Assembly: GCA_019914945.1 (NCBI GenBank)
Contig: CM034111.1
Location: forward strand, 8,122,001 to 8,186,000
Direction of reading: 5' to 3'
Length of the DNA: 64,000 nt
Source of the DNA: Typha latifolia
Lineage: Eukaryota > Streptophyta > Magnoliopsida > Poales > Typhaceae
Part shown: positions 23,160-33,671 of the stretch, in pieces
How the letters are laid out: each line of letters begins with the position of its first letter
How positions within the stretch are numbered: the first letter of the stretch is position 1
Position numbers and translations under genes: made by a program
The notes under the pieces: model-generated
The model's database searches: none
The model's input: only the letters and a program-made list of their open reading frames with translations
Told to the model about the DNA's origin: nothing

Positions 23160-23766
23160 CCGATGCTGAACAAGTCAAATCATGGTTCGCCGAATCAGCT
23201 GATCCCGATACGGATCGACTGATCCGAAATCTCTCTCTTTCTCTCTTTCACTCTTTCTTCTCTCTCTCTATTACTCTCTTTCTTTCACTCTTTCATTCTT
23301 TTTTTTATCTCCTCACCATATAATCATTGTTTCTCTTACGGAGAGATCTAGCTTTGGCGAACTCCGACGAACTCCGTAGTATAATTTTTTAATTTATTTT
23401 TTATTTTTTTCTCAATTTTTTTCATTTCTTCCACTCTCTCCCTTTTTCTTCTCTTTTCTTCTTCTTCTTCTTCTTCTTCTTCTTCTTCTTCTTCTTCTTC
23501 TTCTTCTTCTTCTTCTTCACTGCACCTTGGTTTTTCTTTGTTTTGTTTGACTTTATTCTACTCACTCTCTTTCTAATCTCTTCTTCTTTTCAATTTTTGT
23601 TGCACCATAATTTTTCTTTCTTAATTTTCTTATTTTGGTGAATGTTTTTCTAAATTTTTAGAAGTTTTCCTGTATTTTTAAATAATATTTAAAATTTTAC
23701 GTAATTAAAAAGTCTGATCCGATCCAGACGACCAATACGGCTGATCTGGCCGATACATATCGTTAC
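23160..23766 (-). repeat. Right terminal inverted repeat of the foldback element
   Basis: Reverse complement of the left arm at 20282-20815. It is longer because a (TTC)n tract of about 60 bp at 23459-23518 has expanded where the left arm has only a short GAA stretch. Confidence 0.8.
23459..23518. repeat. (TTC)n microsatellite, ~20 units
   Basis: Uninterrupted CTT/TTC triplets of about 60 bp in the right arm of the foldback element. Confidence 0.97.
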
Positions 23767-23769
23767 ATT

Positions 23770-24859
23770 CAAATTCAACTGGTAGGACTAGATCCGCACT
23801 ACTGTACTGTGCATCCTAACATGAGAATCACATGTATTCTCTTAAGGAAACTAGGTTGGGTGTGAATTTAGTAATTAACGGATCGCCAATGCAAAGCTTA
23901 CTAAGAAAATTTCAAAAATAGTTTTGAACTCAAATTTTCCTAATCACAAAGCATATTTTCTACCAAAGTAAGGAGAGTGTCAATATGACAGTCATAATAC
24001 ATACATTAGACAACCCAAATTCATAAAAAGTTATATGAATAAGTAGTCTGTACTGAATTGATGGCATCTCAAACAGGGAAAAAAATAATCTGAAAATTAT
24101 AACTCTTATAGCGCTTATAATTTAAATTATAGAAGGCAATGATTCTAAATAAACTTTCTCAAAATCCTTCCAGACATCTGACATCAACTTATTTTTCTTT
24201 GTTCATCTTAAATAACAATATTACAGTTATCATCTTGAACTGTTGCAGTTGTAGATGCCACTGCAATTTCCTATACTGTAATAAAAAAAAAATAGCAGAC
24301 TTGATACTCCTATTATATAACAGAAAAATTGTACATAATGGAAGACAGAAAGATACAGCAGTTTTTCTTATCTAGCCTTTTTGCAAAAGTTCACAATTAA
24401 ATCAAAAGAGCAAAGCCCACATTCTAAAAAACTAGAATAGTGTTGGGCAATCTACAAAAACAGTCATATTATAGCATCTAGCAAGTGTTACATAACATTA
24501 ATAAGCAAAGCATAACAAGGGGTTATGCATATTGAAGAAGCACGAAAAGACAAAGGAGATATCATTCCACTTATTTCTAAGAGTGGCACATTACACAAAT
24601 CATCGAAGCACCAAAAAAAGTTGAACAAATTACAAGGCAGAGCAAGAAAGTACCTAGTTCTCAGTATGATCACAGAAAGGAAACTTCTTTGGTTAAGTTT
24701 CTTTGCTTCCCGAGCTTGAAGCAATCTCTTCCGGGGTTTAAACTCACTCTTTTCTCCAACCAAAAGAAAACCCCACTTTAGAAATCATCACAAATCAAAG
24801 AAAAATCGGCCAAGAAAGGTTTAAAAAAATAAGGACAAAACAATCAAGGACAGAAACAA
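23770..24859. other. No recognised gene; probable intron
   Basis: AT-rich, without supported coding sequence. The minus-strand open frame near 24488-24763 lacks an ATG and shows no known motif. If 24860-25130 is the leader of histidinol dehydrogenase, this is the 5' part of its leader intron. Confidence 0.35.
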
Positions 24860-25007
24860 GAAGATCAAATGTTCTTCTTGAGTAATATGGCAAATAAGAT
24901 ATGGGCATTGGGAAGAAGAAGTAGAAGACCTTTCCAGAAAGAAAGAAAGACCCGTCGGAGAGAGATGGGGGCGTCGACCGGCGGATGAATTGGGAGGCCT
25001 TCGGGGA

Positions 25008-25057
<50 letters not shown>

Positions 25058-25135
25058 AGAGAGATGCAGACGGGTAGGGTGAGACGGGTTATGGATAGGG
25101 TTAGTGAAGTTAAATTGTTAACTTTGTTAATCAAT
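24860..25135 (-). promoter_or_regulatory. CT-rich leader, putative 5' end of the histidinol dehydrogenase transcript
   Basis: On the minus strand this is CCTATCC/CCCGTCTCACC, then a (CT)n tract, then CCGCCGGTCGACGCCCCC and TTCTTTCTTTCTGG. This composition is typical of plant 5' UTRs around a transcription start. It is about 5 kb upstream of the first coding exon, with no other gene between. No transcript evidence is available, so the link to the gene is inference. Confidence 0.35.
25012..25051. repeat. (GA)n microsatellite
   Basis: A 40 bp uninterrupted GA tract, read as CT on the minus strand, inside the putative leader. Confidence 0.97.
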
Positions 25136-25391
25136 AATCAGTAGTCGGGTCGGTTTGGGTCTTAGGATTGTTTCGTTATTTATAATATGCGGATAAATAA
25201 ATATTCATTATTCCTATCATATACAAATTTTCCTATATTTGTATTTATATTCTCGCAATTTGCAGCAAAAAATCCTTCAATTTTCTAATCGGCAAAAATA
25301 GGCTCCCCATTAATAAAATTACAATTTTGGGCCTGTTTTTTTATACTAATTTAGCCCTGACAAATCTCAAAAAGACTGTCGTGTCTTAAAA

Positions 25392-25675
25392 ATGTTACAC
25401 ATCACCTATATAATTTATACGCATCGACTATATAAAATGTATGTTTTAATTTAAAAAACAATGACATGCACCACTTATATAATTTATACACATCGTCTAT
25501 ACAAAAGGTACGCTCTAATTTCAAAAAAACGTTACGCATCACCTATGCAAAATATACAATGCAATCTTCAACAATGTGCATATTAAGATTTCAGAAAAGA
25601 TGTTATGTATCATCTGTGTAATTTATAATCATCACTTATGCAAAAGATAGGCTCTAATTTTTAACAATGTACGCA
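25392..25675. repeat. Degenerate ~69 bp tandem repeat, four copies
   Basis: Four successive units begin with GTTACACATCACCTATATAA-like sequence, include TTTATACGCATC and GGTACGCTCTAATTT-like segments, and are about 69 bp apart. Similarity decays between units. No coding potential. Confidence 0.7.
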
Positions 25676-25858
25676 TTGAGATGAAAAGGGTAAATTAGTC
25701 TAAATTAGTATAAAAGGCCTAAATTTGTAATTCGATAAATGGGGGTGGGGGGGGACTATTTCTGCCAACTAAATGGCTTTTTTTGCTACAAATTATCTAT
25801 ATTCTAATCCAAACTTTTTTAAAATCACCATATGTATCAAGTATCCATATTCAAGACA

Positions 25859-27184
25859 TGTAACAACCCAACCTTTAAAAAAAAAATTATTGCATGGCAC
25901 GACGTGGCCGGCCACGTGACACGGGCCCCGCCACCAATAGCCCCCCTCCCACCGCCTCTCTCTCCCTCTAAATCTCTTTCTCTCTCTTTTGCCGACGCCA
26001 GCCTATTGTCGCCATCACCATCATCCTTGGAACCCACCGTTGCCACCTCCACAAGCGTCGATGAGCTCCTCTCCCTCCCGCCCTTCCTCTCTTTCTCTCC
26101 CTCCCTCTCTCTCTCTATCTATCTATCTCCCTCTCGCACATGCCCAAGCTCGGGCTCGCTAGAGCCAAGCCGAGCCATCGGCGAGAGGCCAGTCGTTGGC
26201 TGGCGAGCAGCAGCTGAGTGCCCTTCCTGCCAGTCCGAGTCTGTACTCCCCTCCCCTCCCTTCCCTTCCCTTTCTTCTCTTCTTCTTCTTTCTTCTTCTT
26301 TCTTGTTTCTTCTTCTTCCTTTCTTCTTCTTCTTCTTTCTCAACTTCTTCTCCTCATGTTTCTACAACAGTGCTGGGTCGAGCCCAACACAAGTAGGAAT
26401 GCTTTTCTTTATTTAATTTAATTTTATTTTTGTTTATTTATTTAGGTATTTCTTTCTTAATTAATGCAAATAGATTATTTAGATATTAATTATTTTAATA
26501 GTAATATATATATTCTTCAATATGATTATTATTAATTATAATTAATATAATTAATTATTAGGTTATAAACTATTACACATAAATATAGGTAATACTTATA
26601 TTTATTTATTTATATTTATATTAGATTAATAGATAGATTTGTAAATTATAATTATTAGATTTATATACTAATATTCTTATGAGATACATTTTAAGTAATT
26701 CTAATAATTTATTATATATTATTACTTTTTAACAAATGAAATACTAGGCTTATTTATTTATTATTTTATAAAGTAAAGACTACATAATCACTAATTAATT
26801 AAGATAGAGTGAGAACCTTAACTTAATTACAATTAGGTTTTTATCTATATTTATATTTATATTTATATTTATAATTATAAATCTAACTAGTTATAAAGAG
26901 AATTAGAAATTCTAAAACCTAATAAATCATCATATTTTACATGAACGGATTTTAATTAGATAAACGACTAGTTTCATGTTACCTAAATATTTCAAATCCC
27001 GAACCCCCTATGTGAGATCCCATGAACCTTATTAGCGATGAGTGATGGTTGATTGATGGACATGAGAGACACGTGTATTGGGTCTTCTAATATGAGGTAA
27101 GTAGTCTTATCCCCTAAACGTCTTTCTCAAATTAGATTAGATTATATATTATGTACATGCATGTTTTGACCTCCAGCATGATTA
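25859..27184 (+). mobile_element. Family-D LTR, 5' part (D2), interrupted
   Basis: It starts TGTAACAACCC, followed by the GCATGGCACGACGTGGCCGG head, (CT)n tract, CTTCTT block, AT-rich block, and GAACCCCCTATGTGAGATCCC to CCTCCAGCATGAT. In the solo LTR at 6026 the sequence then continues; here it breaks at 27184. The tail of a D-type LTR resumes at about 35033, so element A probably inserted here with some loss. Confidence 0.8.
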
Positions 27185-27478
27185 GGCCTGTCAAAAAAAC
27201 TCATGGGCTCGATAAAAGCCCGGCTCGAGCTCGGTTCAATAAGAGCCTGGCTCGAGCTTGGTTCAATAAGAGCTCAGCTCAAGCTCTAAATGAGTCGAGC
27301 CGAGCCCAAAAATCAAGCTCGAAAAAAAATCAAGCTGAGTCATTAGCTCGCTCGACTCAATTAGGCTCGGTTATATATATATATATATATATATATATGA
27401 TTTATAACTATTGGATCTTGATAGGATATGTATAAATAGGGAGAAAGCCCTAACTTTCTCCCAAAATTTATGATTCTA
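27185..27478. repeat. Small insertion rich in GGCTCGAGCT repeats and (TA)n
   Basis: It begins AGGCCTGTCAAAAAAACTC, then repeats GAGC(C/T)(C/T)GGCTCGAGCT(C/T)GGTTCAATAA with a ~30 bp period, then a (TA)n tract at about 27371-27397 and a TATAAATAGGG motif. The composition resembles plant MITEs or sequences captured by them. I cannot assign a family or clear ends. Confidence 0.45.
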
Positions 27479-28385
27479 TGATACACATTGTTAGAGTCTT
27501 TTCTTATTGCATTAATTATTTATTTTTATTAAACTAAAATTCCTATAAGTTGTGTTCGAACTCCCTTGCGAATGCCTGCATCAGGTTCGCAAATACACTT
27601 AGATAGGATCTTTTCTTATTGCATTAGGTGTTTATTTTCATTAAAATAAAATTCCTATAGATCGCGTTTGAACGCAGGAGGGGTCGTGTTCGAATGCCCT
27701 TGCGAATGCCTACATCAGGTTTGCAAATATAGAGAACGCATATTGTGCGTTCGAATATGGTCGGGCGAGTTCAAACGTTTGCATTGCGTTCGCACTTACA
27801 GAGAACGTGTTTTGGTGCGTTCGGAATCCTCTAGAATTAGGGTTTCATATTGTTTTAGGATTTATTGGCTAGCCTCTATATATATGTGGATGGCAGCCGA
27901 ATTCATTATGCAATTCGATTATTAATTTCTTGCCTCTTATCTTCTTTCTAGACTTCTCCCTCCTCCCTTTTCACCAACCTTCCACCTTTACCGTTGGCAA
28001 GACCTCTCCTAATTTTTAATCTCCCTTGACTATCGAGCCACCCCTCTTCTTTGAGATCTCGACCACTTTGTTCCATTCGTCTACATCCTTTAACCACATC
28101 CACAATCCACCTTCATCTCCATACCCATCTATAACTCTAATATCCACTCCACCAGTCACCACCACCATCATCCACATTATTCTACAGTTCGAATATGTGA
28201 AGATCATAAATATAAAAGTTGTAGATCAAGAAGTTACGGATCTAACCCAATTAGTTTCGTAATTTTCTGATTACCAAAGAATATTGGATGAATATTTTCC
28301 CACGGCCACGTAGAATGATTCCTATAATACATCCAGATCTTGACGGAATCGTTGTATAGCCTATCTTTGGTATCGGAACTTAACA
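27479..28385 (+). repeat. 5' LTR of element A (family B)
   Basis: It runs from TGATACACATTG to CTTAACA. The first ~120 bp (TTTTCTTATTGCATTA...GGTTCGCAAATACA) are duplicated in tandem at 27479 and about 27598. It holds degenerate GCGTTCGAACGC palindromes, the pyrimidine-rich middle and the AATATGTGAAGATCATAAATA block of family B. Confidence 0.85.
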
Positions 28386-28387
28386 AG

Positions 28388-28420
28388 TGGTATCAGAGCA
28401 TATCAAATTGGTATCAAAGC
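28388..28420 (+). other. Tandem tRNA-iMet primer-binding sites (two copies)
   Basis: TGGTATCAGAGC at 28388-28399 and TGGTATCAAAGC at 28409-28420, starting 3 bp after the LTR end. The sequence complementary to the 3' end of plant initiator tRNA-Met is TGGTATCAGAGCC. A TATCA, the same as the usual LTR terminus, separates the copies. Confidence 0.9.
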
Positions 28421-28461
28421 AAGCGAACCTCAGACCTCCATTAATAGTTGAAATAAGGAAG

Positions 28462-29145
28462 ATGACATCAACAAGGAAACCTATGGAGAGTACACCGATA
28501 AGGGAGGACTCAATCCACAATGACGCTAACTGTGAGGTCGATTCCTTTGGAGCGACCATGATAGGATCGAGTCAACCAACATCCATGAGTGCGAATATGG
28601 ATGAAATTAGGGGCATGTTCCATACATTGATGCATAGAGTTTACTCAATTCAAAAGGATCACAATGATTTCAAGGAATATGTCAAGAACCAATTTGATTT
28701 GTTATCTCCTCGATGACGATTGGAGTTTCAAGAAGGACCAACGGTGGGACCCTATTGAACTGATACCCCACAGGTCCAGGTGCGTCATACGAGTGTCAAT
28801 GATCCCCTCCGTTACAAAACCTAAGACAGGCGATAGTGGAACTTGAGAGGCGTGTGGCACTAGCGTGCTTCGTCAATGAGGAGGATTGGCACTTTGAGGA
28901 TGAGGTTGATCCCTATGGAGATGGTGATGGACATGCTCGAGGATTTAGAGAAGGTGATCAACTTGCATAAGGGTTTAGATCGGAACCAAGGATCTTTTGC
29001 GAACCCGACAATGCTATTCAGGGGAGAACCGCGCACTTGGACTTTCCAAAATTCTAAGGCGGTGATCCAATGGATTGGGTGTTTCAAGTTGAGACCTTCT
29101 TTCGATGTTAGAGGAGGCACAAGACCCCCCGCTTGAACTCTCACA
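28462..29145 (+). pseudogene. Gag of element A
   Basis: An ATG at 28462 opens 84 codons (MTSTRKPMESTPIRED...) with a short helical segment (ANMDEIRGMFHTLMHRV). The rest, to the basic region before the zinc knuckle, is recognisable only in shifted frames. Gag forms the virus-like particle that packages element RNA. It is not functional here because of stops and frameshifts after 28716. Confidence 0.65.
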
Positions 29146-29154
29146 CCTACCTAG

Positions 29155-29787
29155 GTGGAGGAGCGAAGAGCGAAGAGACTTTGCTTTCGATGTGATGAGC
29201 GTTTCACCCCCGATCATCGGTGTTCTAAACCGATCGGGAGTGTGATGCTTATCGACGATCTTGAGAAGGATGATGAGGTTGTTGATGGTGGAGAGTGTCC
29301 AGAGGAGGTCCATGAGGAGAATATTGAGGAGGGCGTGGAGGAAGATATCCAAGTTGAAATATCGATGCATGCATATTCGGGTACTTCCACGCCGAGGACG
29401 TTACGAATAGACAGACTCGTTAGAAAGCATTGTGTGCACATCCTCATCGATTCGAGGAGTACACACAACTTTGTAGATGAGAGGTTAGTGAGGAGATTGG
29501 GTTTGGATGCCGAGCCGACCACCGGATTTGATGGAGATGGCACGAAGCTTAGGGTGGAGAGCTTGTGTCGCCGGGTCGGTATACGGGTGCAAGGACACGA
29601 CATCATTGTGGACTTGTATCCGTTGGTGCTGCGAGGAGCGGACATTGTCCTTGGTGCTCATTGGTTACAGAGTTTGGGACCCGTCGCATTTGATTTCCGG
29701 AGCATGTGGATGAATATAAATAAGGAAACAAAGATGTGCAATTTGATGGTGTTCGGTCTTCGTCGATTCCAACGATGCAGCCTATGA
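29155..29787 (+). pseudogene. Zinc knuckle and aspartic protease, copy 1
   Basis: An open frame of 210 codons holds CFRCDERFTPDHRC, the CCHC-type RNA-binding knuckle region at the end of gag. An acidic linker (EKDDEVVDGGE) follows, then the retropepsin-like domain with HILIDSRSTHNFVDERLVRRLGL, where the usual DSG active site reads DSR, and GADIVLGAHWLQSLGPVAFD at its end. The active-site glycine is therefore replaced. Gag and protease are fused, as in the other chromovirus copies here. Confidence 0.85.
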
Positions 29788-29962
29788 TGGGGCTGCCTTG
29801 TGCGTATGATTTTGCCTATCTTCTTCAGTTAGGACCAGCAGGAGATGAGCCTTAAACGAGTTCATGTACTACCATTGAATTGTCTAATTTATTAGTTAAC
29901 TTTTCTGGACTATTTGAGAAGCCACAGGAGTTGCCACCGAGGAGAGCGCGGGCCATCGCATA
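29788..29962 (+). pseudogene. Reverse-transcriptase N-terminal stub, copy 1
   Basis: GLPCAYDFAYLLQLGPAGDEP-like and ELSNLLVNFSGLFEKPQELPP-like sequence start a reverse transcriptase, but at about 29962 it jumps back to the acidic linker before the protease. The jump sits near GCATAGAGATTGAT/AATGATGGATAG. Confidence 0.75.
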
Positions 29963-29964
29963 GA

Positions 29965-30471
29965 GATTGATAATGATGGATAGTGTCCAGAGGAGACCCA
30001 TGAGGAGGATGATGAAATTGATGATGATGGAGAATGTCCAGAGGAGACCCATGAGGAGGTCGTTGTGGAGGGCATTGAGGAAGATATCCAAGTTGAAATA
30101 TCAATGTATGCATATTCGGGTACTTCCATGCCGAGGACATTATGAGTAGATGGACTCATTAGAAAGCATTGTGTGCACATCCTCATCAATTTGGGGAGTA
30201 CACACAACTTTCTAGATGAGAGATTAGTGAGGAGATTGGGTTTGGATGCCGAGTCGACCACGAGATTTGACGTTGCTATTGGAGACGGCACGAAGCTTAG
30301 TGCAGAGAGCTTGTGTCGCCAAGTCGATATACGGGTGCAAGGACATGACATCATTGTGGACTTGTATCCATTGGCGCTGCGAGGAGCGGACATTGTCCTT
30401 GGTGCTCAGTGGTTACAGAGTTTGGGACTCGTCACATTTGATTTCCGGAGCATGTGGATGAAATATAAATA
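29965..30471 (+). pseudogene. Acidic linker and aspartic protease, copy 2
   Basis: A second copy of the linker (GAGTGTCCAGAGGAG twice in tandem) and of the protease. The motif HILINLGSTHNFLDERLVRRLGL has Asn in place of the catalytic Asp, so this copy cannot be active. It ends with GADIVLGAQWLQSLGL and FDFRSMWMKYK before a stop. Confidence 0.85.
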
Positions 30472-30484
30472 AGGAAACAAAGAT

Positions 30485-31384
30485 ATGCGGCTTGATGGTG
30501 TTCGGTCTTCACCGATTCCAGCGATGCAGCCTATGATGGGGCTGCCTTGTGCGTATGATTTGGCTTATCTTTTTCAGTTAGGACTAGCAAGAGATGAGCC
30601 TCAAACAAGTTTAGGTACTACCATTGAATTGTCTAATTTATTAGATAACTTTTCTGGACTGTTTGAGGAGCCACAAGAGTTGCCATCGAGGAGAGCGGCG
30701 GACCATCGCATAGAGATTATACCCGGGGCTGCACCGGCGAACGTGAGGCCACATCGGTATCCACATGTGCAAAAAGAAGTTATCTCAAAGATGGTTGCCG
30801 AGATGTTAGAGCAAAGCCTCATTCAACCGAGTCATAGTTCATACTCATCCCCCGTGATTTTGGTGCAAAAAAAGGATGGGACATGACATTTTTGTGTTGA
30901 TTATTGGGCACTAAATGCTATTACCGTCAAGGACCGGTATCCTATTCCGGTTATCGAGGAGTTGCTGGACGAGCTTGTAGGGGCGACTATATTTAGTAAG
31001 CTTAACTTGAGGCCGGATATCATCAAATTAGAGTTCACTCGGCGGATGTGCACAAAACTGCATTTCGGACTCCGGATTGGCATTATGAGTTCCAGGTGAT
31101 GCCTTTTGGTCTCACCAATTCTCCAGCTACCTTTCAAGGCCTCATGAATGATATATTTTGGCTTCTCTTGTGAAGGTATGTCTTGATATTTTTTGACGAC
31201 ATTTTGATGTATAGCATGACTAAATTGGAGCATTGGAGGCATTTGGAGGACATGCTGAATTTGTTGAAGGAAAACCAATTGAAGATAAAAAAAAGTCGAA
31301 GTACTTATGGGGAGTACCACAAGTGGAGTATTTAGGCCACATCATTTCAGCGGATGGTGTAGCGGTGGATCCTCAAAAGGTTAC
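30485..31384 (+). pseudogene. Reverse transcriptase, copy 2 (interrupted)
   Basis: The frame from 30485 carries GLPCAYDLAYL, PHVQKEVISKMVAEMLEQSLIQP and SPVILVQKKDGT, ending at TGA in place of the Trp before [10 protein letters not shown]. The finger and palm regions continue in shifted frames ([15 protein letters not shown], then FGLTN-like, then DDI-like with stops). The last block is [20 protein letters not shown], where the family-C unit splits the gene. Confidence 0.85.
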
Positions 31385-32140
31385 TGATACGATTCGGACT
31401 TCACCGACGTCGTCTCGAGCTTGGATTTACCTTAGGATAAGATTGAGTTTTAGGATAAGATTGAGTTTTAGGATAAGATTGTGTTTTAGGATAAGATTGA
31501 GTTTTAGGATAAGATTGTGTTTTAGGATAAGATTGAGTTGTTGGTTAGCCTATAAAAGTATGTGTAGGGCAACCAAAATTAGGAATTGAATATTGAGAAT
31601 TGAGTTTGCCTTGCCTCCTTCGTCTTCTTCGCTCCCGTTCCCTCAATCTCCCCGGCGACGCCGCTTCTAATCTCCTCGACAGGCCCAATCACCCTAGTCC
31701 CTTAGGAGTGGCCCTCTTCTCCCCCTTCTTCCAATTTATCCATCGCTATCCCTAACTTTTCCATCATCCATAACCCTTCCACCATCACTTTTACACCGGT
31801 GCCACCCCATCAACACCGGCCCTCCACAATCCACCATTACCCAGGATTTCGTGCCTTCATCCACGGAATCCAAAAACAGAGTATCCTGACGTTCGTCTAC
31901 TAAACGAACGATATCTCGAGATCCCCAACTCCGATTCGCCTGAAACTAGATCCGTTGGAAAGCTCTTTTCCGGGCCTACAACATATCAAAATTTCACAGT
32001 GATCCAACGGCGGGATATTTCGGGATCTTATCTTAAAGTTCCGTGCAAGATCGTAACAATCTGGTATCAGAGCCATAGCACCAAAAGAGGGTTCGTATCA
32101 AGCTGGTATCAGAGCCTATAGCCGAGGAAGGATCGTACCA
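31385..32140 (+). mobile_element. Family-C solo LTR-like insertion (756 bp) in the reverse transcriptase
   Basis: It starts TGATACGATTCGGAC, ends GGATCGTACCA, and is flanked by perfect 5 bp repeats GTTAC (31380-31384 and 32141-32145); pol sequence continues on both sides. The expected LTR end GATCGTAACA falls at 32058, but the inserted unit goes on for 82 bp and includes two primer-site copies (TGGTATCAGAGCC at 32062-32074 and 32104-32116). It also holds an 18 bp minisatellite at 31430-31537. Confidence 0.9.
31430..31537 (+). repeat. 18 bp minisatellite in the family-C LTR
   Basis: Six head-to-tail copies of TTAGGATAAGATTGAGTT (with T/G variants at one position). The other C LTR at 36500 lacks this array, so it is a local expansion. 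Confidence 0.95.
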
Positions 32141-32145
32141 GTTAC

Positions 32146-33004
32146 ATGTATGACTGCTTGGCCTATTCATACTACTACCACCGGATTGGGAGGATTTTGG
32201 GGCTGACCGGATATTATCAACGCTTCATCGCCGGATATCGCAAGATCGCTGCTCCTCTCACTTTTTGTTGAAGAAGGACTCTTTTAGATGGACGGATGAA
32301 ACCACTTCAGCCTTTGAAAAACTGAAAACAGTAATGACGACATCACTCATTCTAGAGCTACCTAACTTCACCAAAGAGTTCATTATGGAATGTGATGCAT
32401 CGGGAGTTGGCACAGGAGGAGGACGTCTCATAGCCTTTCTTAGTAAAACTTTGTCACCAAAATCTCAGCAATTATCGACTTATGAGAGAGAGATGTTGGC
32501 AATTCTACATGCGGTGACAAAGTGGAGGCCTTACTTGATCGGTAGACGATTCATTATCTGAACCGATCAAAGGAGCCTTCCATACTTTATGGGACAGCGC
32601 ATACACACTTTGGCACAGCAGCGATGGGTCACAAAATTGCTAGGATATGGTTATGAAATCCAATACAAGAAGGGAACGGAAAATAGAGCGGCGGATTCAC
32701 TATCGCGCCAAACTGATATCGCCGAGCTTGCAGCCTATTCATCTCCTATTTTTCCCTTCCTTGACGAGCTGAGGTATGCATGTACATCTGACCCAAATAT
32801 TTTGAGATTGTTGTAGGAGGTGATGGATGATCCGGAGCGCCATCCAGAGTTAGAAAATCGAGGTGGTTTGTTACTGGACCGCGGATGCATTCGAGTGCAC
32901 GCAAATGATGAATTGTTGCAGAAATTATTGGAGCACTTCCACCATACTCTAGAGGTTGGTCAAGAGAGTGTCTTGAGGACATATAGGAGGATATCTCAGA
33001 GTTG
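32146..33004 (+). pseudogene. Reverse-transcriptase end, RNase H and linker
   Basis: It resumes with ATGTATGACTGCTTGGCC. RNase H follows as KDSFRWTDETTSAFEKLK, ECDASGVGTGGG, LSTYEREMLAILHAVTKWRPYLIGRRFII, a stop, then TDQRSLPYFMGQR, KKGTENRAADSLSR and [12 protein letters not shown]. Catalytic Asp and Glu positions are visible, but stops at 32560 and 32815 break it. The linker to integrase (HPELENRGGLLLDRGCIRV) ends at about 33004, where the sequence jumps to gag. Confidence 0.85.
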
Positions 33005-33671
33005 CATGTTCGGTTTGCACCTAGAATGCCGGTTGGAAATTCTGCGGTGCCAAAAACAGCAGCTGCGATTACTAAACCATGACCACCTTTGAGACCTTCT
33101 TCCGATATTAGAGGAGGCAAAAGACCCCCCATTCGAACTCTCACACCTGCCCAGGGGGAGGAGCAAAGAGCGAAGGGCCTTTGCTTTCGATGTGATGAGC
33201 GTTTCACCCCCGGTCATCGATGTTCTAAACCGATCGGGAGTGTGATGCTTATCGATGGTCCTGAGGAGGATGATGAGATTGATGATAATGGAGAGTGTCT
33301 AGAGGAGACCAATGAGGAGGCCGTTGTGGAGGGCATTGAGGAAGATATCCAAGCTAAAATATTGATGCATGCATATTCGGGTACTTCCGCACCGAGGACG
33401 TTATGAGTAGATGGACTCGTTAGAAAGTATTGCGTGCACATCCTCATCGATTCGGGGAGTACACACAACTTTGTAGATGAGAGATTAGTGAGGAGATTGG
33501 GTTTGGATGCTGAGCCAACCACGGGATTTGACCTTGCTATTGGAGACGGCACGAAGCTTAGGGCGGAGAGCTTGTGTCGCCGAGTCAGTATACGGGTGCA
33601 AGGACATGACATCATTGTGGACTTGTATCCATTGGCGCTGCGAGGAGCGGACATTGTCCTTGGTGCTTAGT
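33005..33671 (+). pseudogene. Gag end, zinc knuckle and protease, copy 3
   Basis: A third copy: basic gag tail (RPSSDIRGGKRPP), CFRCDERFTPGHRC knuckle, acidic linker, then after a TGA the protease with intact HILIDSGSTHNFVDERLVRRLGL and GADIVLGA, then a TAG. Of the three protease copies this one keeps the DSG active-site triad best. It is detached from its natural neighbours. Confidence 0.85.

Larger units (their letters stand above)
20282..23766. mobile_element. Foldback or Mutator-like element with ~550 bp inverted repeats
   Basis: The two ends are imperfect inverted repeats of about 530-600 bp. The left starts AACGATATGTATCGGC, and the right ends with the complement GCCGATACATATCGTT. Shared internal landmarks include GGATCGGATCAGACTTTTTAA and the (GAA)/(TTC) tract. 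The centre has no transposase-like frame and consists of tandem duplications. Long inverted repeats suggest a Mutator-like or foldback element; a 9 bp target duplication is not evident, so the class is open. Confidence 0.75.

Noticed and set aside
20273..23775. A 9 bp target duplication that would prove a Mutator-like element
   Set aside because: The bases next to the two inverted ends (CTTCTGAAG and ACATTCAAA) do not match, so the superfamily stays open.
24488..24763. 91-codon minus-strand frame as first exon of histidinol dehydrogenase
   Set aside because: It starts with TTG, is preceded by stops, is Lys/Arg-rich without a transit-peptide pattern, and shows no convincing donor in phase with the next exon.
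29014..30393. Minus-strand Ser/Thr-rich frames in element A (also 33214-33654)
   Set aside because: Antisense shadows of the protease and acidic linker; they mirror the duplicated gag-pol pieces exactly.
31430..31537. Short regularly repeated units considered as a CRISPR-like array
   Set aside because: The 18 bp copies are head-to-tail with no unique spacers, and the setting is a plant LTR.
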